Shown here piece after piece: positions 1 to 10,232 of a stretch of 64,000 bases of DNA (positions within the stretch are counted from its first letter, which is position 1; every line of letters begins with the position of its first letter). The position numbers and the translations under genes are program-made. The DNA is from Karstenula rhodostoma CBS 690.94 (Eukaryota > Ascomycota > Dothideomycetes > Pleosporales > Didymosphaeriaceae): NCBI GenBank assembly GCA_010093485.1, contig MU001513.1, positions 137,696 through 201,695 on the forward strand. The letters run 5' to 3'. The notes beneath the pieces are model-generated. The model was given only the letters and a program-made list of their open reading frames with translations, had not been told where the DNA came from and searched no databases.

Positions 1-1324
1 TAGGATCGTAGGTCAGTTGCTTCAGATAGCTCGCGAGATTTTCGACGAAATCGGAATCGAGGACAACGGTTTCAGCATTGCTTCGTGCCCACTCGGCGTA
101 CGCGGTGTAGTTCGTGTTGTCGACGACGATGGCCCCGGCATCTCTAAGGACGTCGAGCGCGGCTTCGAAAGCATCGTAAACGGGTGCAGGTTGGGTCCCG
201 ATGTAGTTGCGTGGAACACCAATGCGTTTTCCTTTGAGGGCGCCGAGCTTGCATGCTTCAAGATAATTAGGGAGCTTGCCTTTGTGAGGAATCGCAGATG
301 TGTAGTTGTCAGCAGGGTCGGGGCCGGCGATCGCTTGTAGTAGGATCGCAGCATCCTTTACAGTGCGTGCCATAGGGCCGACGGTGTCCTGATGCTCTGA
401 GATTGGGATCACAAGAGCGCGAGAGGTCAGTCCAACAGTCGGCTTGATGCCAACGAGGTTGTTCACGTCGCTTGGAGAGATGATGGATCCGTCAGTCTCC
501 GATCCCAGACTTGCAACTGCCAGGCCTAAGCTGCTCGCAACACCTGAACCAGACGAAGAACCCGATGGGTCTTGCTTAGGGTAATAGGCACCATAAGTCT
601 GACCGCCGTATGCGGACCATCCATTCGAACTGTTGGATGATCGGAAGTTGGCCCACTGTGAGAGGTTGGACTTCCCCAGGATGATGGCCCCAGCTTTGCG
701 GAGCTTTGCTGCTACAGTGGCATCTCGGGGTACTTTTGCACCGAGGAGAGCATATGAGCCAGCAGTAGTGTTCATAAAATCGTCCGTAGCGATGTTGCCT
801 TTGATCAGGATAGGGAGACCATGGAGAGGTCTGCGCACATTAGCTATGCATTAGAGAACGTTTGGCTCGAACGACTTACCCTCTGCATTTGCCAGCTTTC
901 CTCTCGGCATCGAGAACCTGGGCAATCTTCAAGGCATCTGGGTTCAACTCCGTTACCATGTGCAGCGTAGAGTTGACTTCCAGGATTCGAGCGGTGTATG
1001 CCTTAGCGGGGTTAGCGTAGTTTTTCTTGATCGCAAAGGTTCCCCTCAACCCACCTTGACAAGGTCTACGCTAGAGAAATAACCTTTTTCAAGCCCCGCG
1101 GTCAATTCACTTGCCGTCGCATCAACCAGCTTCGGGGTTCTACCGCCGGACGGCGCCGCAGACGTGAGTGGCGCGACAACCGTGGTGGCCAGGAAAGCCT
1201 TCCACATGTACGCCAGTAGGACCATAGTGACGGCTGTAGCGATAATGAACCACCTGCTGGTACGGTAAGCCGTCCTGTCAGTCTTGGGAACAGGCGTGCT
1301 GGCTTTATAAGTTCTTGATGTCAT
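1..1324 (-). CDS. Membrane-anchored amidase (amidase signature family), 3' end beyond window
   Basis: Amidase signature enzyme hydrolysing an amide bond by the Ser-cisSer-Lys mechanism; the substrate cannot be told from sequence. Model: exons 1324-1055, 1001-880 and 830 to the window edge; introns of 53 and 49 bp, the first with CTAAC before its acceptor. The N-terminus is basic, then a hydrophobic anchor (about residues 25-50), then the family start LVDATASELTAGLEKGYFSS. Exon 2 gives VNSTLHMVTELNPDAL, exon 3 PLHGLPILIKGNIATDDF with the catalytic lysine, and the Ser-rich signature GSSSGSGVASSLGLAVASLG near residue 220, followed by GSETDGSI. All expected catalytic elements are present, so it looks functional as far as visible. 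The anchor makes it a type II membrane enzyme rather than the usual cytosolic form. The C-terminal part lies outside the window. Confidence 0.88.
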
Positions 1325-2035
1325 TGCTGCATCCCGGATTGACTAGGATAGTCTACCAGGATAGAGACAGTCGATCAATTCGCAACAAGCGTACAGGGAC
1401 GATAAGAGACCAAGGGTTTGGCGCTGCCAGGTACGAAGTCCAAGTCCTCGCTACAACGGTTTGGCAGTAGTACAAGCCGTTGCGCTGTACCAGCCATGCT
1501 GAAACAGTATCACCAGACTTCCTTACTCATAGTAGAAGGTAGAGCTGACGGGGTTAAACAAGTGGGCACATTACACATGGGTTCATTTCGCGTTGTGAAT
1601 GATGATGTTCGCGAGGTTGGACCTGCATGCGGAGAAGTCGATAGACGACAGCAGTCTAACGGAATTAGGCAGGTGCGAAAGCAGAGGACAAGAGATCTGG
1701 GGCGAGACAGTTTGTCGGTTTGACGCGTTGCCCTCTGCGGGCGCGGGATAGCGGCCGCTAGCATTGAGTGCATATCGCAATACGGGAGCTCGATGGCTGG
1801 CTGGGACACGGTTTTTTGGGCAATTGTTGACCTTCCTTTTTGGGCGGTCTGGTGGCATGTGGTAGGGTAAGAAGCATGCTCAACATCAAGATATCCTTTG
1901 GGTCGCGCTCTTGAACGTCGTAGCCGTTACCGGCCAGATACTGTGCTCTACGCGGGTAGTTGAGACCCATTCTACATGCGATAAGGACTTTTCGGCAGTT
2001 CTTTTTCTTTCTTTCTTTCTTTCCTTCTGGAGTCT
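1325..2035. other. Spacer between amidase and MTA phosphorylase
   Basis: Holds the amidase promoter side and the 3' flank of the next minus-strand gene. Short overlapping frames on both strands show no domain or codon pattern I recognise. A small CTTT run lies near 2004-2024. Nothing else seen. Confidence 0.5.
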
Positions 2036-3029
2036 CTAGTCGAAGTAGCCCGGGAAGAGCCATTGCAGCTTCTTCTCCGCCGGCCCGCGGGCTTCCTTGT
2101 GTGTCATGGCGCCGGCAAACCTCATCTGACCCTCCAGATGCTTCGCGAGCACCAGCTGGGTGTGCTCCTCCTTGCTCAACTCGTCGAGGACGGCACCGAC
2201 GAATCGACGGGCGTTCACCGAGTTGGCTTTCATGTGTGCCATGACCATCTCCACGTTGACATCCTCGTCAGGTCCTCCTCTCCAGCAGTCGTAGTCTGTG
2301 GCCATGCAGATCATCTGGTAGGCAATCTCGGCCTCGCGCGCCAGCTTCGCCTCAGGCAGCGCCGACATGTTGATGACGGATCCACCCCATGAGCGGTAGA
2401 GGTTGGACTCGGCACGTGTAGAGAACTGCGGCCCCTCCATGCAGATGAGCAGCCCCGTGTCGTGCAGACGGACGCCCTCACCCTCGAGCGAGTGGCCGCA
2501 GCGACGCACAATCTTGGCCAGGCCCGTGTCGAAGGGGTCGCCGAAGCCAACGTGGCCGACCATGCCGTCCTCGAAGAAGGTGAAGGGCCGGATGCCCTTG
2601 GTGCGGTCGATGATCTGGTCGGGCACGACGAAGTCGCGTGGGTGCACCTCCTCCTGCAGCGAGCCGACGGCCGAGAAGGCGACGATGGTGCGCACGCCGA
2701 TGCTCCTCAGGGCAGCGATGTTGGCGCGGTTCTTGATCTCATGCGGGGCAAGCTCGTGGTGCAGACCGTGGCGCGAGAGGAAGGCAATGGAAATAGGCTT
2801 GCCCGTCGAGGGCGAGGGGTGGTGCAGGATGGAGATGGGCGACGACGGCTCACCCCACGGCGTGTCGACCTTCAGCGACGCGGCGAGGGTGAAGCCGGGG
2901 AGCGACTGGAGGCCCGTGCCGCCGATGACGGCAATGTGGACGGGCTCTGTGGGCGGTCAGGACGCGTCTGGGGCGCGGGAACGGAGGAGAAGGCTGCGCA
3001 CCGTCATACGTGGAAGCGACGCCAGCCAT
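2036..3029 (-). CDS. MEU1: S-methyl-5'-thioadenosine phosphorylase
   Basis: Splits methylthioadenosine with phosphate into adenine and methylthioribose-1-phosphate, the first step of the methionine salvage pathway; cytosolic and nuclear trimer in relatives. Exons 3029-3002 and 2946-2036, intron 54 bp; 312 residues, close to the family size (about 280-340). Exon 1 encodes only MAGVASTYD and joins in frame to EPVHIAVIGGTG. Visible motifs: GGTGLQSLPGF (phosphate loop), FLSRHGLHHELAPHEIKNRA, SAVGSLQEEVHPRDFVVPDQ, EGPQFSTRAES, and the purine-site block INMSALPEAKLAREAEIAYQ ending MATDYDCW. The Asp pair in ATDYD is typical of the adenine-preferring enzyme rather than guanosine phosphorylase. Start chosen because splicing restores the complete N-terminal phosphate loop. 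Divergent from the Zn2Cys6 gene at 3469, with which it shares a 439 bp spacer. Confidence 0.93.
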
Positions 3030-3468
3030 TCTGCGGTAGGGGATGCTGATGAACCGTTTCGGAGTGCGTGGTGCGCGGTGCGTGGTATGTGGTGCGAGAC
3101 GAGAAACAAGTCCAGCGCGGGGCAGCATCCAGCATTCACCCTCACCCTCACCTTCACCCTCTTCGCAGCTGCCTGTTGCCGGATTTTTGGCGCGTAGTGG
3201 GGGTGCCCTCGCCGCTTCCCTTCTTGGGGCAGTCTCCACTTGCCAAGATACGCGTCCAATCGGAGCTTTTCATATGCGAGCAAGCCAATCCTCGTCCAGG
3301 CCGCGGCTTCCATCACACACCCAGCTTGAGAGGACTTCACTTCTGCATGCACCATGGCCAATCTAGCTTCAAGTTATCCGAGCCCACCATCATTCTTCGA
3401 CTGGGGCTTCACTTGTTCCTCTGTTCGCGAATCCGCTCCTTCTGCCCACCCCCAAAGCCGGCTCCACC
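3030..3468. promoter_or_regulatory. Divergent promoter region with CT-rich tract
   Basis: Spacer between two divergently transcribed genes. A pyrimidine-rich tract with repeated CCCTCA units lies at about 3136-3165. No defined factor site can be assigned. Confidence 0.35.
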
Positions 3469-5517
3469 ATGACTGACCTGATGGTCAAGCTCACCGACAA
3501 CCGTCCTGTGCCTACGAAAAGAAGCCATCGGAAGGCCAAGTCTGGATGTCGGACGTGCAAGTAAGTGCCGGCGTGCTTTGTCTAGTCAGATACCAGGTGG
3601 GCTTACAGTTCGCCTTAGGGTTCGCAAGGTGAAGTGCGACGAGGGCTGGCCTGCATGTCGTGCTTGTGTCTCTACCGGTAGAGTTTGTGATGGATATGGC
3701 ATATGGGGCGGAGGCGGAAACCGCTACGAACAGCGCAGCGCCGCAAGCGCTGCAGCAAAGCCTGTAAGAGCGACTCCATGCCGCGAGAGCGTCGAGTCGC
3801 TTGTTGAAAAGAGTCCATTTCCGCCTGTAGTACCAGTGTCGAACACAGAAGAGCATTTGCATTTCCAGTTCTTCAAGGAACAGACCTTGGCCAGGTTACC
3901 GGGATTATACAGCCCTAAGTATAACAATCTTTGGGAGTCTCTACTGGTCCAGGCTTGCGCCGAAGAGCCCTCTGTCATGCATGCAGTGCTCGGTGAGTGA
4001 GCTAGTCTTCTCGAGTGTACCTTGGGTTGACTCTTAGTGGTAGCCATAAGCTCGGCCCACAGACGCAAAGTGCTTAACGGCGCTTCCAGGAACAAGGTGC
4101 TGGTGCTTCCCGATAAGCAAGAGGAGTTCCTGCTCCGGAACTACTGCAAATCCATTTACTACCTGCAACCCAAGTTTCACGATTCAGGGGTACACGCCAT
4201 GCGGACAACTTTGATCACCTGCCTCGTCTTTACCTATCTCGAGCTTCTACGAGGCACCTACAAGCGGGCTTATGACCATCTCGACGGCGGCTTAAAAGTG
4301 TTGGCTGACTTGAACCATGAGACAAACAGAAAGAGGACGCAGTCGAAGGATTGTTCTTTCAAGTCGTCTTCGGACTCGAATCAGGATTGCATAGATGCTT
4401 TTCTGACAGAAGCTTTCACTCGATTGCGTGTGCAGATGGAGTTCTCCATACTCCGGTCCGGCATGGGTTTTACTCTCGCGCCGAAACTACCATCGGATCT
4501 CCCTACACTTAGATTCGGTTCCTTCCACGAAGCGCGCCACTATTTGGATCGAGTGTTCGACGGCATCAATCTCCTTTCTCAACCAATCCGCGACGGTTCC
4601 TACGCAAACTGGCCTGATGGTTATTGGAACATGATTCTGACGGAGCAGTGCTTCATGCAAGGCTCTTTAGACTCATGGTTGCGGTCACTTACTGCCACTA
4701 TGGCAGATGCGAACAATGGCGACGAGCTTAAGGAGTACAATATGCTCCGGATATGTACGATACTCCCCGGTACAAAGTCGCTATGTCTTAGACATGGACA
4801 CTTCGTACATAAACCCACTTTTGTGATTCAGCTGACTTCGTACCCGCGAGTATAGACCACACCATGGCCGAGATCATGGCCGCAACCTGTCTTTCGCCGA
4901 AACAGGAAGTCTTCGATCATCATATCCCAGGATTTCTGGCTATTGTTACCCAGTGTAACGATATCGCGTCAAATAGTATATCCAGCGAGAATGTTTGCAG
5001 TAGCTCTTGCCTTCCAAGAACTCCTCGTCGTTCTTGGCCAATCATGAGCTGGATGTCTCCTCTATACTACACCGCAATCAAGTGCCGTGATCATCAGATT
5101 CGCACACGAGCTTTAGATCTCATGCCTTCGTTCTGGTATTATGAGATTGTTTGGGATCTGGTGATTCTGAATATATCTAACATCGTCGCTCGAGAGGTGA
5201 TTCGAATGGAGGATGGTGATTTCTTCGAAGCAAAGATCCAGAGATGCGATACGAAGATGTCATCGAATGAGGATCTCAAGTACAAACTGGATCTTCCGGC
5301 GCTCGCATTGCCGGAAGAGCGGAGGTTCGATACCGTCGAAATGGTGTTACTTGATGAGAGCCCAGGAAGCATCCAGATCGTATGCAGGAAATGGATCAAA
5401 GGACGAGTACAAAGTATCCGAAAGATGTACAACAAAGCGGCAGGTGATTGGACCAATATTGATGGAACACCAATAGCAGCGTCCCCCAAATCCGGGACAA
5501 TTGCACATCGAATATGA
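3469..5517 (+). CDS. Zn2Cys6 transcription factor with fungal-specific domain
   Basis: Putative nuclear regulator. Exons 3469-3560, 3619-3992, 4038-4754, 4856-5517; 614 residues. The binuclear zinc cluster is at Cys27, 30, 37, 44, 47, 54 (CX2CX6CX6CX2CX6C) and is split by intron 1 right after the second cysteine. A basic stretch precedes it. The rest is the helical fungal-specific regulatory domain, with blocks such as LARLPGLYSPKYNNLWESLL, LLRNYCKSIYYLQ, LVFTYLELLRGTYKRAYDHL and, across the last intron, MLRIYHTMAEIMAATCLSP. The last intron donor at 4755 is chosen because it rebuilds this common YHTMA block; reading on would hit a stop at 4853-4855. Its target is unknown; a nearby secreted esterase starts 660 bp downstream on the same strand, which is suggestive only. 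Confidence 0.87.
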
Positions 5518-5683
5518 CGATTGCATACCACATGATCTTGGAGCTCTTCTGTCGTCTGTTGTGCTCAAGAAGATCACACAGAGTCTCAGATCTTCTGTCT
5601 ATCTGAGATGGTGTCTAGGAAACATCGTATTGGCATTGTCAACTAAGCCTCTACGCTTATGAAGCTTTCCTTGAATGTATGAC

Positions 5684-5922
5684 CTAGTAATAGGCATTTC
5701 ACTATTACTCATTACTAATAAGTAAATCCTAATCACCAATTGCTGTTTAGTAATCAATAAATCAGGAAAATTCTAATTCGCTAATAGTAATAAAGGACCT
5801 TTTACTAATTACTAATTAATAACAAATAGTACACAGAGTTCCTGTACTGCGTTTTGCCGCAGCTTACAGAAGCTCGCGAAGAGTCAACAATTGACTAACA
5901 AAATAGTGATTACCATTACTAG
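5684..5922. mobile_element. MITE-like AT-rich element with imperfect terminal inverted repeats
   Basis: The left end CTAGTAATAGGCATTTCACTA (5684 on) pairs with the reverse complement of the right end, where AATAGTGATTACCATTACTAG finishes at 5922. The arms match over about 20 bp with a few mismatches and a 2-3 base gap. The interior is AT-rich and non-coding. A TA at each tip would fit a Tc1/mariner-type target duplication. It is interrupted by a GC-rich module at about 5832-5896. Confidence 0.5.
5832..5896. repeat. GC-rich ~64 bp module, copy A, nested in the AT-rich element
   Basis: Shares GTACTGCGTTTTGCCGC, then GCTTACA and CGCGAAGAGTCAACAAT, with a second copy at 9643-9706, differing at only a few positions apart from a 10 bp duplication in the other copy. 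It is flanked by near-identical direct repeats, ACAAATAGT (5822-5830) and ACAAAATAGT (5898-5907), which look like a target-site duplication. Confidence 0.55.
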
Positions 5923-6180
5923 TTTAGCCTAAGCTAAGTTCTACCTATTTACAGCATCTGAAAATGGCTTGGCTATTTTTTTCTAGTTATCGCTATGTTT
6001 GAAACAATCGGGTTGTGTTCCAGGGGACTTGAGCAATTCAATGCGCGGCCAATCACGTCCTCAGGGGTGATCGCACCTTCCTAATGGACAAGACCAGGAT
6101 GCCTAAAGCGACCACCCCCCAAAAAGCCGGCTCACACAGCTTGGCCAGCTGTTCCCTCTTCACTCCTTTCCGAGTCGTCT

Positions 6181-7212
6181 ATGAGAATGAAGTTTTGTGA
6201 CGCCGTTGCCCTCGTGGCAAGCCTCGTGCAGCTTGCTGTTGGCCTACCCCAAGTGCACGCGAAGAAGGTCGTGAGTCGCGGAAGCTCCGGCTGTGGCAAA
6301 ACACAGTGGCCGACGGACTTCACGCATTATCGCTTTGGATTGCAGAGCTGTGGAAAGGACCGAAGCTACTCGTACCACATACCCGCAAACTACGACAAGA
6401 ACAAGCCCTACCCGGTCGTTCTCGGATTTCATGGCTCAAGCAGCGTCGGCCTTTTTCTCGAGCTTGATACGAAGCTGAGTCAGTGGCGATATAGCGCAGA
6501 TGTATGAACATTCTTTGCGTTGCTTCGATGTAAAATGCTAACTACAACCAAGAAAATCGTTGTTTATCCAAACGGCCTGGACGGCAGCTGGGCCGGGCCG
6601 ACATACCATAACGCCTCGACTGTGCAAGAGGATATCCGGTTCGTAGCAGATGTCATCGCGGATGTCAAAGCGAGCGTTTGCGTTGATGAGGAGAAGATGT
6701 TTGCAACCGGCATGTCTAATGGCGGCGGCTTCATCGGAACACTAGCTTGCGATCCACTCGGCAGCACTCTCTTCAGCGCTTATGCTTCTCATTCTGGGGC
6801 TTTTTACACAGATATCAACGGACCTGACAATAACTGCAACCCAAACCCTAACGCCCTCCCCATTCCAATCCTGGAGATCCATGGAAGCAACGACGGCACT
6901 GTGCACTACGAAGGTGGGCAGGGCGATGGCGGTCCTGAGCCTGCCATTCCGGACTGGCTGGACTGGTGGGCGGAGAGGAACGGGTGCGAAAGGAAGACAG
7001 AGGAGATCCTTTTCGATGGAGAGGTCCAGCATTTATCGTGGAAGTGCGGGAACCTAGAGGGAGGATTGCAACATTACAAGGTGGCAAGCATGGGGCATTG
7101 CTGGGCTGACACGGAGATCAACCTCTCGCAAATATCGGTGCCTCAAGGACCTACAGTAATAAGAGCTAGTGAGATCATCATGAAGTTCTTTGATGGGATT
7201 GCGAAAAGCTAG
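6181..7212 (+). CDS. Secreted feruloyl esterase / CE1-type polyhydroxybutyrate-depolymerase-like hydrolase
   Basis: Putative extracellular serine esterase of the feruloyl esterase (LpqC/PHB depolymerase, CE1-like) group, which releases ferulic acid from plant cell-wall polysaccharide. Exons 6181-6501 and 6553-7212; the 51 bp intron has GCTAAC before its acceptor; 326 residues. Signal peptide about residues 1-24 (two Met codons at 6181 and 6187; either serves). Motifs: CGKTQWPTDFTHYRF near the mature N-terminus, YPVVLGFHGSSS with the oxyanion-hole region, the nucleophile elbow GMSNGGGF (Ser162), GSNDGTVHYEG with the likely catalytic Asp, and MGHCWAD with the likely catalytic His. Several cysteines suggest disulfides. 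No carbohydrate-binding module is present. Substrate is inferred from family only; acetylxylan esterase is an alternative. Confidence 0.85.
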
Positions 7213-7700
7213 ATCGAGTAGTCAAATGTCAGTCAATGGATGTGCTGTCCTACGACGCTCCCTCTGGAATAAGTTGTACAGCGGTCTCAACGGTAGTTTT
7301 CTTAATTCGGAAGCAAATGACAGATGCATTCAAACAAGAAGTTTGAGGATTGGTAGGAATAATACCGAAAACTGTTTCCAGGCAAGAGCTACATAGCAGT
7401 GAAATGAGGGACAACGATGCAGAAACATTATCGGCTGATTTGTACCGAAGGGGAACCTCCACCAAATCTCAATCCACTTCACTCGCTCATTAGTTCCATC
7501 CTGATTCCCATTGTGCGATTTCACCCGAGGCTTCCAAATTTCGATATCTCTGCTCCAAATGCTGGGCTGACCTGACCTCATATCCTCTAGACATGGTACC
7601 CGTCAAAGCCTTTTGAGATTTCTCAACGAGCAAGAAGAAGAAGAACTCAACGGAGATGGGTGCGAAGGTATAGACTCTAACAATCTGGCCGAATGTCTAA
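7213..7700. other. Spacer between convergent genes
   Basis: Short frames on both strands show no recognisable protein. It holds the 3' flanks of the esterase gene and the minus-strand membrane protein. Nothing else seen. Confidence 0.5.
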
Positions 7701-8507
7701 TCATGATCTTCGTTCGTGTCTCCAGCATGTTCGTCGATTTGGTTTCGGAAATAGTAGAAGCTGTAGAGCGCCGTAATGAAACTCAAAGCATATTTGAACT
7801 TCTCTATGCGCTGCTGGCACCAAGTGATCAATAATAAAGTGTAAATGGCCCCCGTAAGCACCGATGACGAGGAACAATACCAGAACAGTAAATGCCAGAT
7901 GCGATGACAGCTCCTTATCGATCCAATCTTGACCAAACAGTGTCTGGCTGTTCAACTGCGTGGTCAATCTTAGGTAGACGTACTGCATGAAGTCATCTAT
8001 TTTGGCTCTGGCCCGTGTTTTCCGGACGAGCATCAGGACGGTCAGGATGCCCATCAACAACCAAACGCATTTGCGGTAGAATTTGCGCCCAAAGGAGCTT
8101 GGCGCTGATGAATGTAGAGCGATCGTCGGGAAAATACTGAACAATGCTACGAAGGCGGACAATTGGACTGCGCTTTTGGTTGGGAATCGTAATGCAATGG
8201 TCGCGCGACTCGGGCTGTCTGTCGCTAACTTATGAACTGTAAGAGAAGTGGTACTGGCAGTCACAGTCGCGGCGATAAGCATTGTGACGCTGAATAACGA
8301 AGTCGCATCGAGGAAGACGCGCAGCGTCTCGTGGGCAGCTTCATGGATTCTTCTCAGCAGTGTCCACAATATCCCAGTGGTAGCCGGTTGAGCTTGATTG
8401 TTCTTGGACCACTTGGAGTTGAGATTGCTGAGTCTTGAGATCAGAAGGATGATAAGATACAGCGTCACAAGAACGGCTTCGGAGCCGTAAGCGATGATCA
8501 TCTGCAT
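7701..8507 (-). CDS. Multi-pass membrane protein, last large exon of a probably decayed gene
   Basis: A 268-codon open frame starting MQMIIAYGSEAVLVTLYLII. I do not recognise a named family. It has roughly six hydrophobic segments (near residues 1-25, 65-90, 110-135, 145-162, 203-225 and a short one after that) separated by basic loops such as VRKTRARAKIDD, so it is predicted to be an integral membrane protein. An in-frame TGA lies just upstream of the first Met and a CAG acceptor sits exactly before ATGATC at 8501. That suggests this is a 3' exon whose 5' exons lie at 8577-9221 but carry lesions. Whether the remaining frame is still expressed from the internal Met is unknown. Confidence 0.5.
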   Translation of the reverse strand: MQMIIAYGSEAVLVTLYLIILLISRLSNLNSKWSKNNQAQPATTGILWTLLRRIHEAAHETLRVFLDATSLFSVTMLIAATVTASTTSLTVHKLATDSPSRATIALRFPTKSAVQLSAFVALFSIFPTIALHSSAPSSFGRKFYRKCVWLLMGILTVLMLVRKTRARAKIDDFMQYVYLRLTTQLNSQTLFGQDWIDKELSSHLAFTVLVLFLVIGAYGGHLHFIIDHLVPAAHREVQICFEFHYGALQLLLFPKPNRRTCWRHERRS

Positions 8508-8576
8508 TGTTCAGCCTTGGGATGAGTACTTTGGGGGGCTCTGGGCTCACTCATCTCCCAGCTTGATCAGAGTTAC

Positions 8577-9221
8577 CTTGCCAAGGTAGTTCATGATAGA
8601 CCTGATCTGAACAATTGTTTTTTGCATACTTGATCAATAGCCCGCTGGTGTGGGACACGAAATCACATCCTCGCAATTAGCGCTTGCCTGGGTCTCGACA
8701 ATCCAACCGAGGACTTCTAGCAGGTCTGGTGCTGTAATACCGCTCTCATCCCAATAGTGAGCGTAGCCTTTTATGATGGTGCCCGCGGTCGATCCCATTA
8801 GGAGGTTTCCAACGGTGAGCGTCTGTACGAATCAGATGCTCGGAGCCGTGCAGTCATCATATGTCAGGTTGGACCAGTCTGGAGGAATCCATGTACGAAC
8901 TGTTCCTTCCGTCATGTTGTGTGAAAGAGAAGGATTTTACAAGAGAAAATTTTGTTTCTGGGTGCGCTGTCCGACTTATCACTGTTTTGAACCTTCTGCC
9001 CACAGGCTGGATAACATATGAGAAGGGGGCCCAGCATTCATTGGTAAGGCACGAAATAGGCAGGAGACCTTTTCGGTGCAGCACATGCAGGTTGATGCTT
9101 GCTATCCATTCGTCCAGCTTGTTCGTTGTATACGATGTTCATGAAGTCGTGCACAAGGCTGAGACACATGCAGCCACGCCGCAACCGCCAACAACATTTG
9201 AACAAGTTTCTTCGAAAACAT
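8577..9221 (-). pseudogene. Probable broken 5' exons (signal peptide and Cys-containing ectodomain) of the 7701-8507 membrane protein
   Basis: Reading leftwards, three blocks look like one secreted N-terminal half. First, 9221-9134 encodes a good signal peptide (MFSKKLVQMLLAVAAWLHVS) followed by a GTATAC donor. Second, about 8902-8634 reads TWIPPDWSNLTYDDCTAPSI, then a single in-frame TGA at 8834-8832, then TLTVGNLLMGSTAGTIIKGY and CEDVISCPTPAGY before another TGA. Third, in a shifted frame, CSDQVYHELPWQGNSDQAG directly precedes the membrane exon. The stop and frame shift cannot be removed by an obvious GT-AG intron, so I read this as a decaying gene. Exact exon borders are not resolved; an unusual intron pattern is the alternative. 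Confidence 0.4.
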
Positions 9222-9848
9222 CACGAAACATGTGTGAAGACGATACCAGATCGACTCTCTCCATTGCTACAGATCGCGAGTGATCCAGTGCAAGTCTCGT
9301 GATTTGAAGAAAGGCCTTAGATGGTGTTGGAATTAGTATCGAACGAGGTGTGATGTGACCAATGTTGCCTGAACATCACACAGATGGAGCGACCAATTAA
9401 CTCCTAGTTTGGGGCCAAAACGAATCGTCCTCTGCGATATTGGGGCACGACAGGGTATGCCGTAGGCTTGCATACCTGGGGATCTTGTGCCGAAAGTCTT
9501 CAGTCCCAACGAGTGACCGAATGGTGTGCAGCTCAGGTTAGCCAGTTTCCTTAAGGAAGCGTGCGAAAGCCTAATGGGATACTATGCGCGAAATTGACAT
9601 AGATAGATAACGTCACTTGATATAGGTGTATGACTAGCGTCGGTTCGTACTGCGTTTTGCCGCGGCTTGCCGCGGCTTACAAAAGCGCGCGAAGAGTCAA
9701 CAATCGATGACTAGCGTCGTCGTAATATCAGAATTATCGACCAATTCAATCTTATGAAACATTGGAACGCAATGAATGCACATCCAATAAAAGTGCTGAG
9801 TGTTCCTGGCCCATCCCTAGAACTCAACTCGACATGATTTTGTAAGCA
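9222..9848. other. Spacer with small GC-rich insertion
   Basis: No gene seen. It contains the 64 bp module and its flanking 13 bp direct repeats at 9630-9719. Confidence 0.5.
9630..9719. repeat. GC-rich 64 bp module, copy B, with 13 bp flanking direct repeats
   Basis: The insert 9643-9706 is bounded by perfect direct repeats ATGACTAGCGTCG at 9630-9642 and 9707-9719. The insert is a second copy of the module at about 5832-5896, with an extra tandem GCCGCGGCTT. A perfect 13 bp duplication is what a recent insertion would leave. Confidence 0.65.
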
Positions 9849-10232
9849 TCATGGCTGATAGTTCTGCCAGCTTGTGTACGACCCGCTTGCGAAATTCGCA
9901 CTCATCCCATCATATTGCGCTCGTGAATAGCTGTCTGGTGTTTGCTTAGGGTTACTCCTACCTTGGGATTGTGGGACTTTGTCTGGAGCTTTGTTCGTGC
10001 TGCTCCCACGATGAGGATCCGCCGGACCTCCTACGCTACGTTGATTCTGCCCCTCGCGCGCCATCCTGCGTGGCCATTCGGCCTCACTTTGAGGTAGGCT
10101 TACCCGACGAGCGTACGAACTCTGACTGTGGGATTCCTGTATCTCGGCGGGCGTCAAGAGGCCTCGTTTCCGGTAGTAAGACTCACGGCGCTGGCCAGCT
10201 CCAAAGTGGTTTCGTGGATTATTAGGGTTCAT
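9849..10232 (-). CDS. Small hypothetical polar protein
   Basis: Single open frame of 127 codons beginning MNPNNPRNHFGAGQRRESYY and ending YTSWQNYQP. It is rich in Ser, Gln, Arg and Pro, with no signal peptide, membrane segment or known domain. The start has A at -3 (AACATGA), a reasonable initiation context. The frame could be chance; a second open frame of similar composition lies immediately upstream at 10471-10235 on the same strand and could be a 5' exon, but I see no clear splice pair. I do not recognise it. Confidence 0.3.
   Translation of the reverse strand: MNPNNPRNHFGAGQRRESYYRKRGLLTPAEIQESHSQSSYARRVSLPQSEAEWPRRMAREGQNQRSVGGPADPHRGSSTNKAPDKVPQSQGRSNPKQTPDSYSRAQYDGMSANFASGSYTSWQNYQP

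Larger units (their letters stand above)
5518..6180. other. AT-rich spacer containing an inverted-repeat element
   Basis: About 5640-5960 is strikingly AT-rich with many TAATAGTAATTA-like words, unlike the flanking coding DNA. It contains the foldback element and the GC-rich module described separately. The last 150 bp before 6181 have a pyrimidine-rich leader for the esterase gene. No gene seen. Confidence 0.6.

Noticed and set aside
2403..3197. 264-codon plus-strand frame
   Set aside because: Antisense shadow of the methylthioadenosine phosphorylase gene.
3469..7212. Regulator next to a secreted esterase as a metabolic gene cluster
   Set aside because: Only two genes, no synthase, transporter or oxidase alongside, and an old repeat element separates them.
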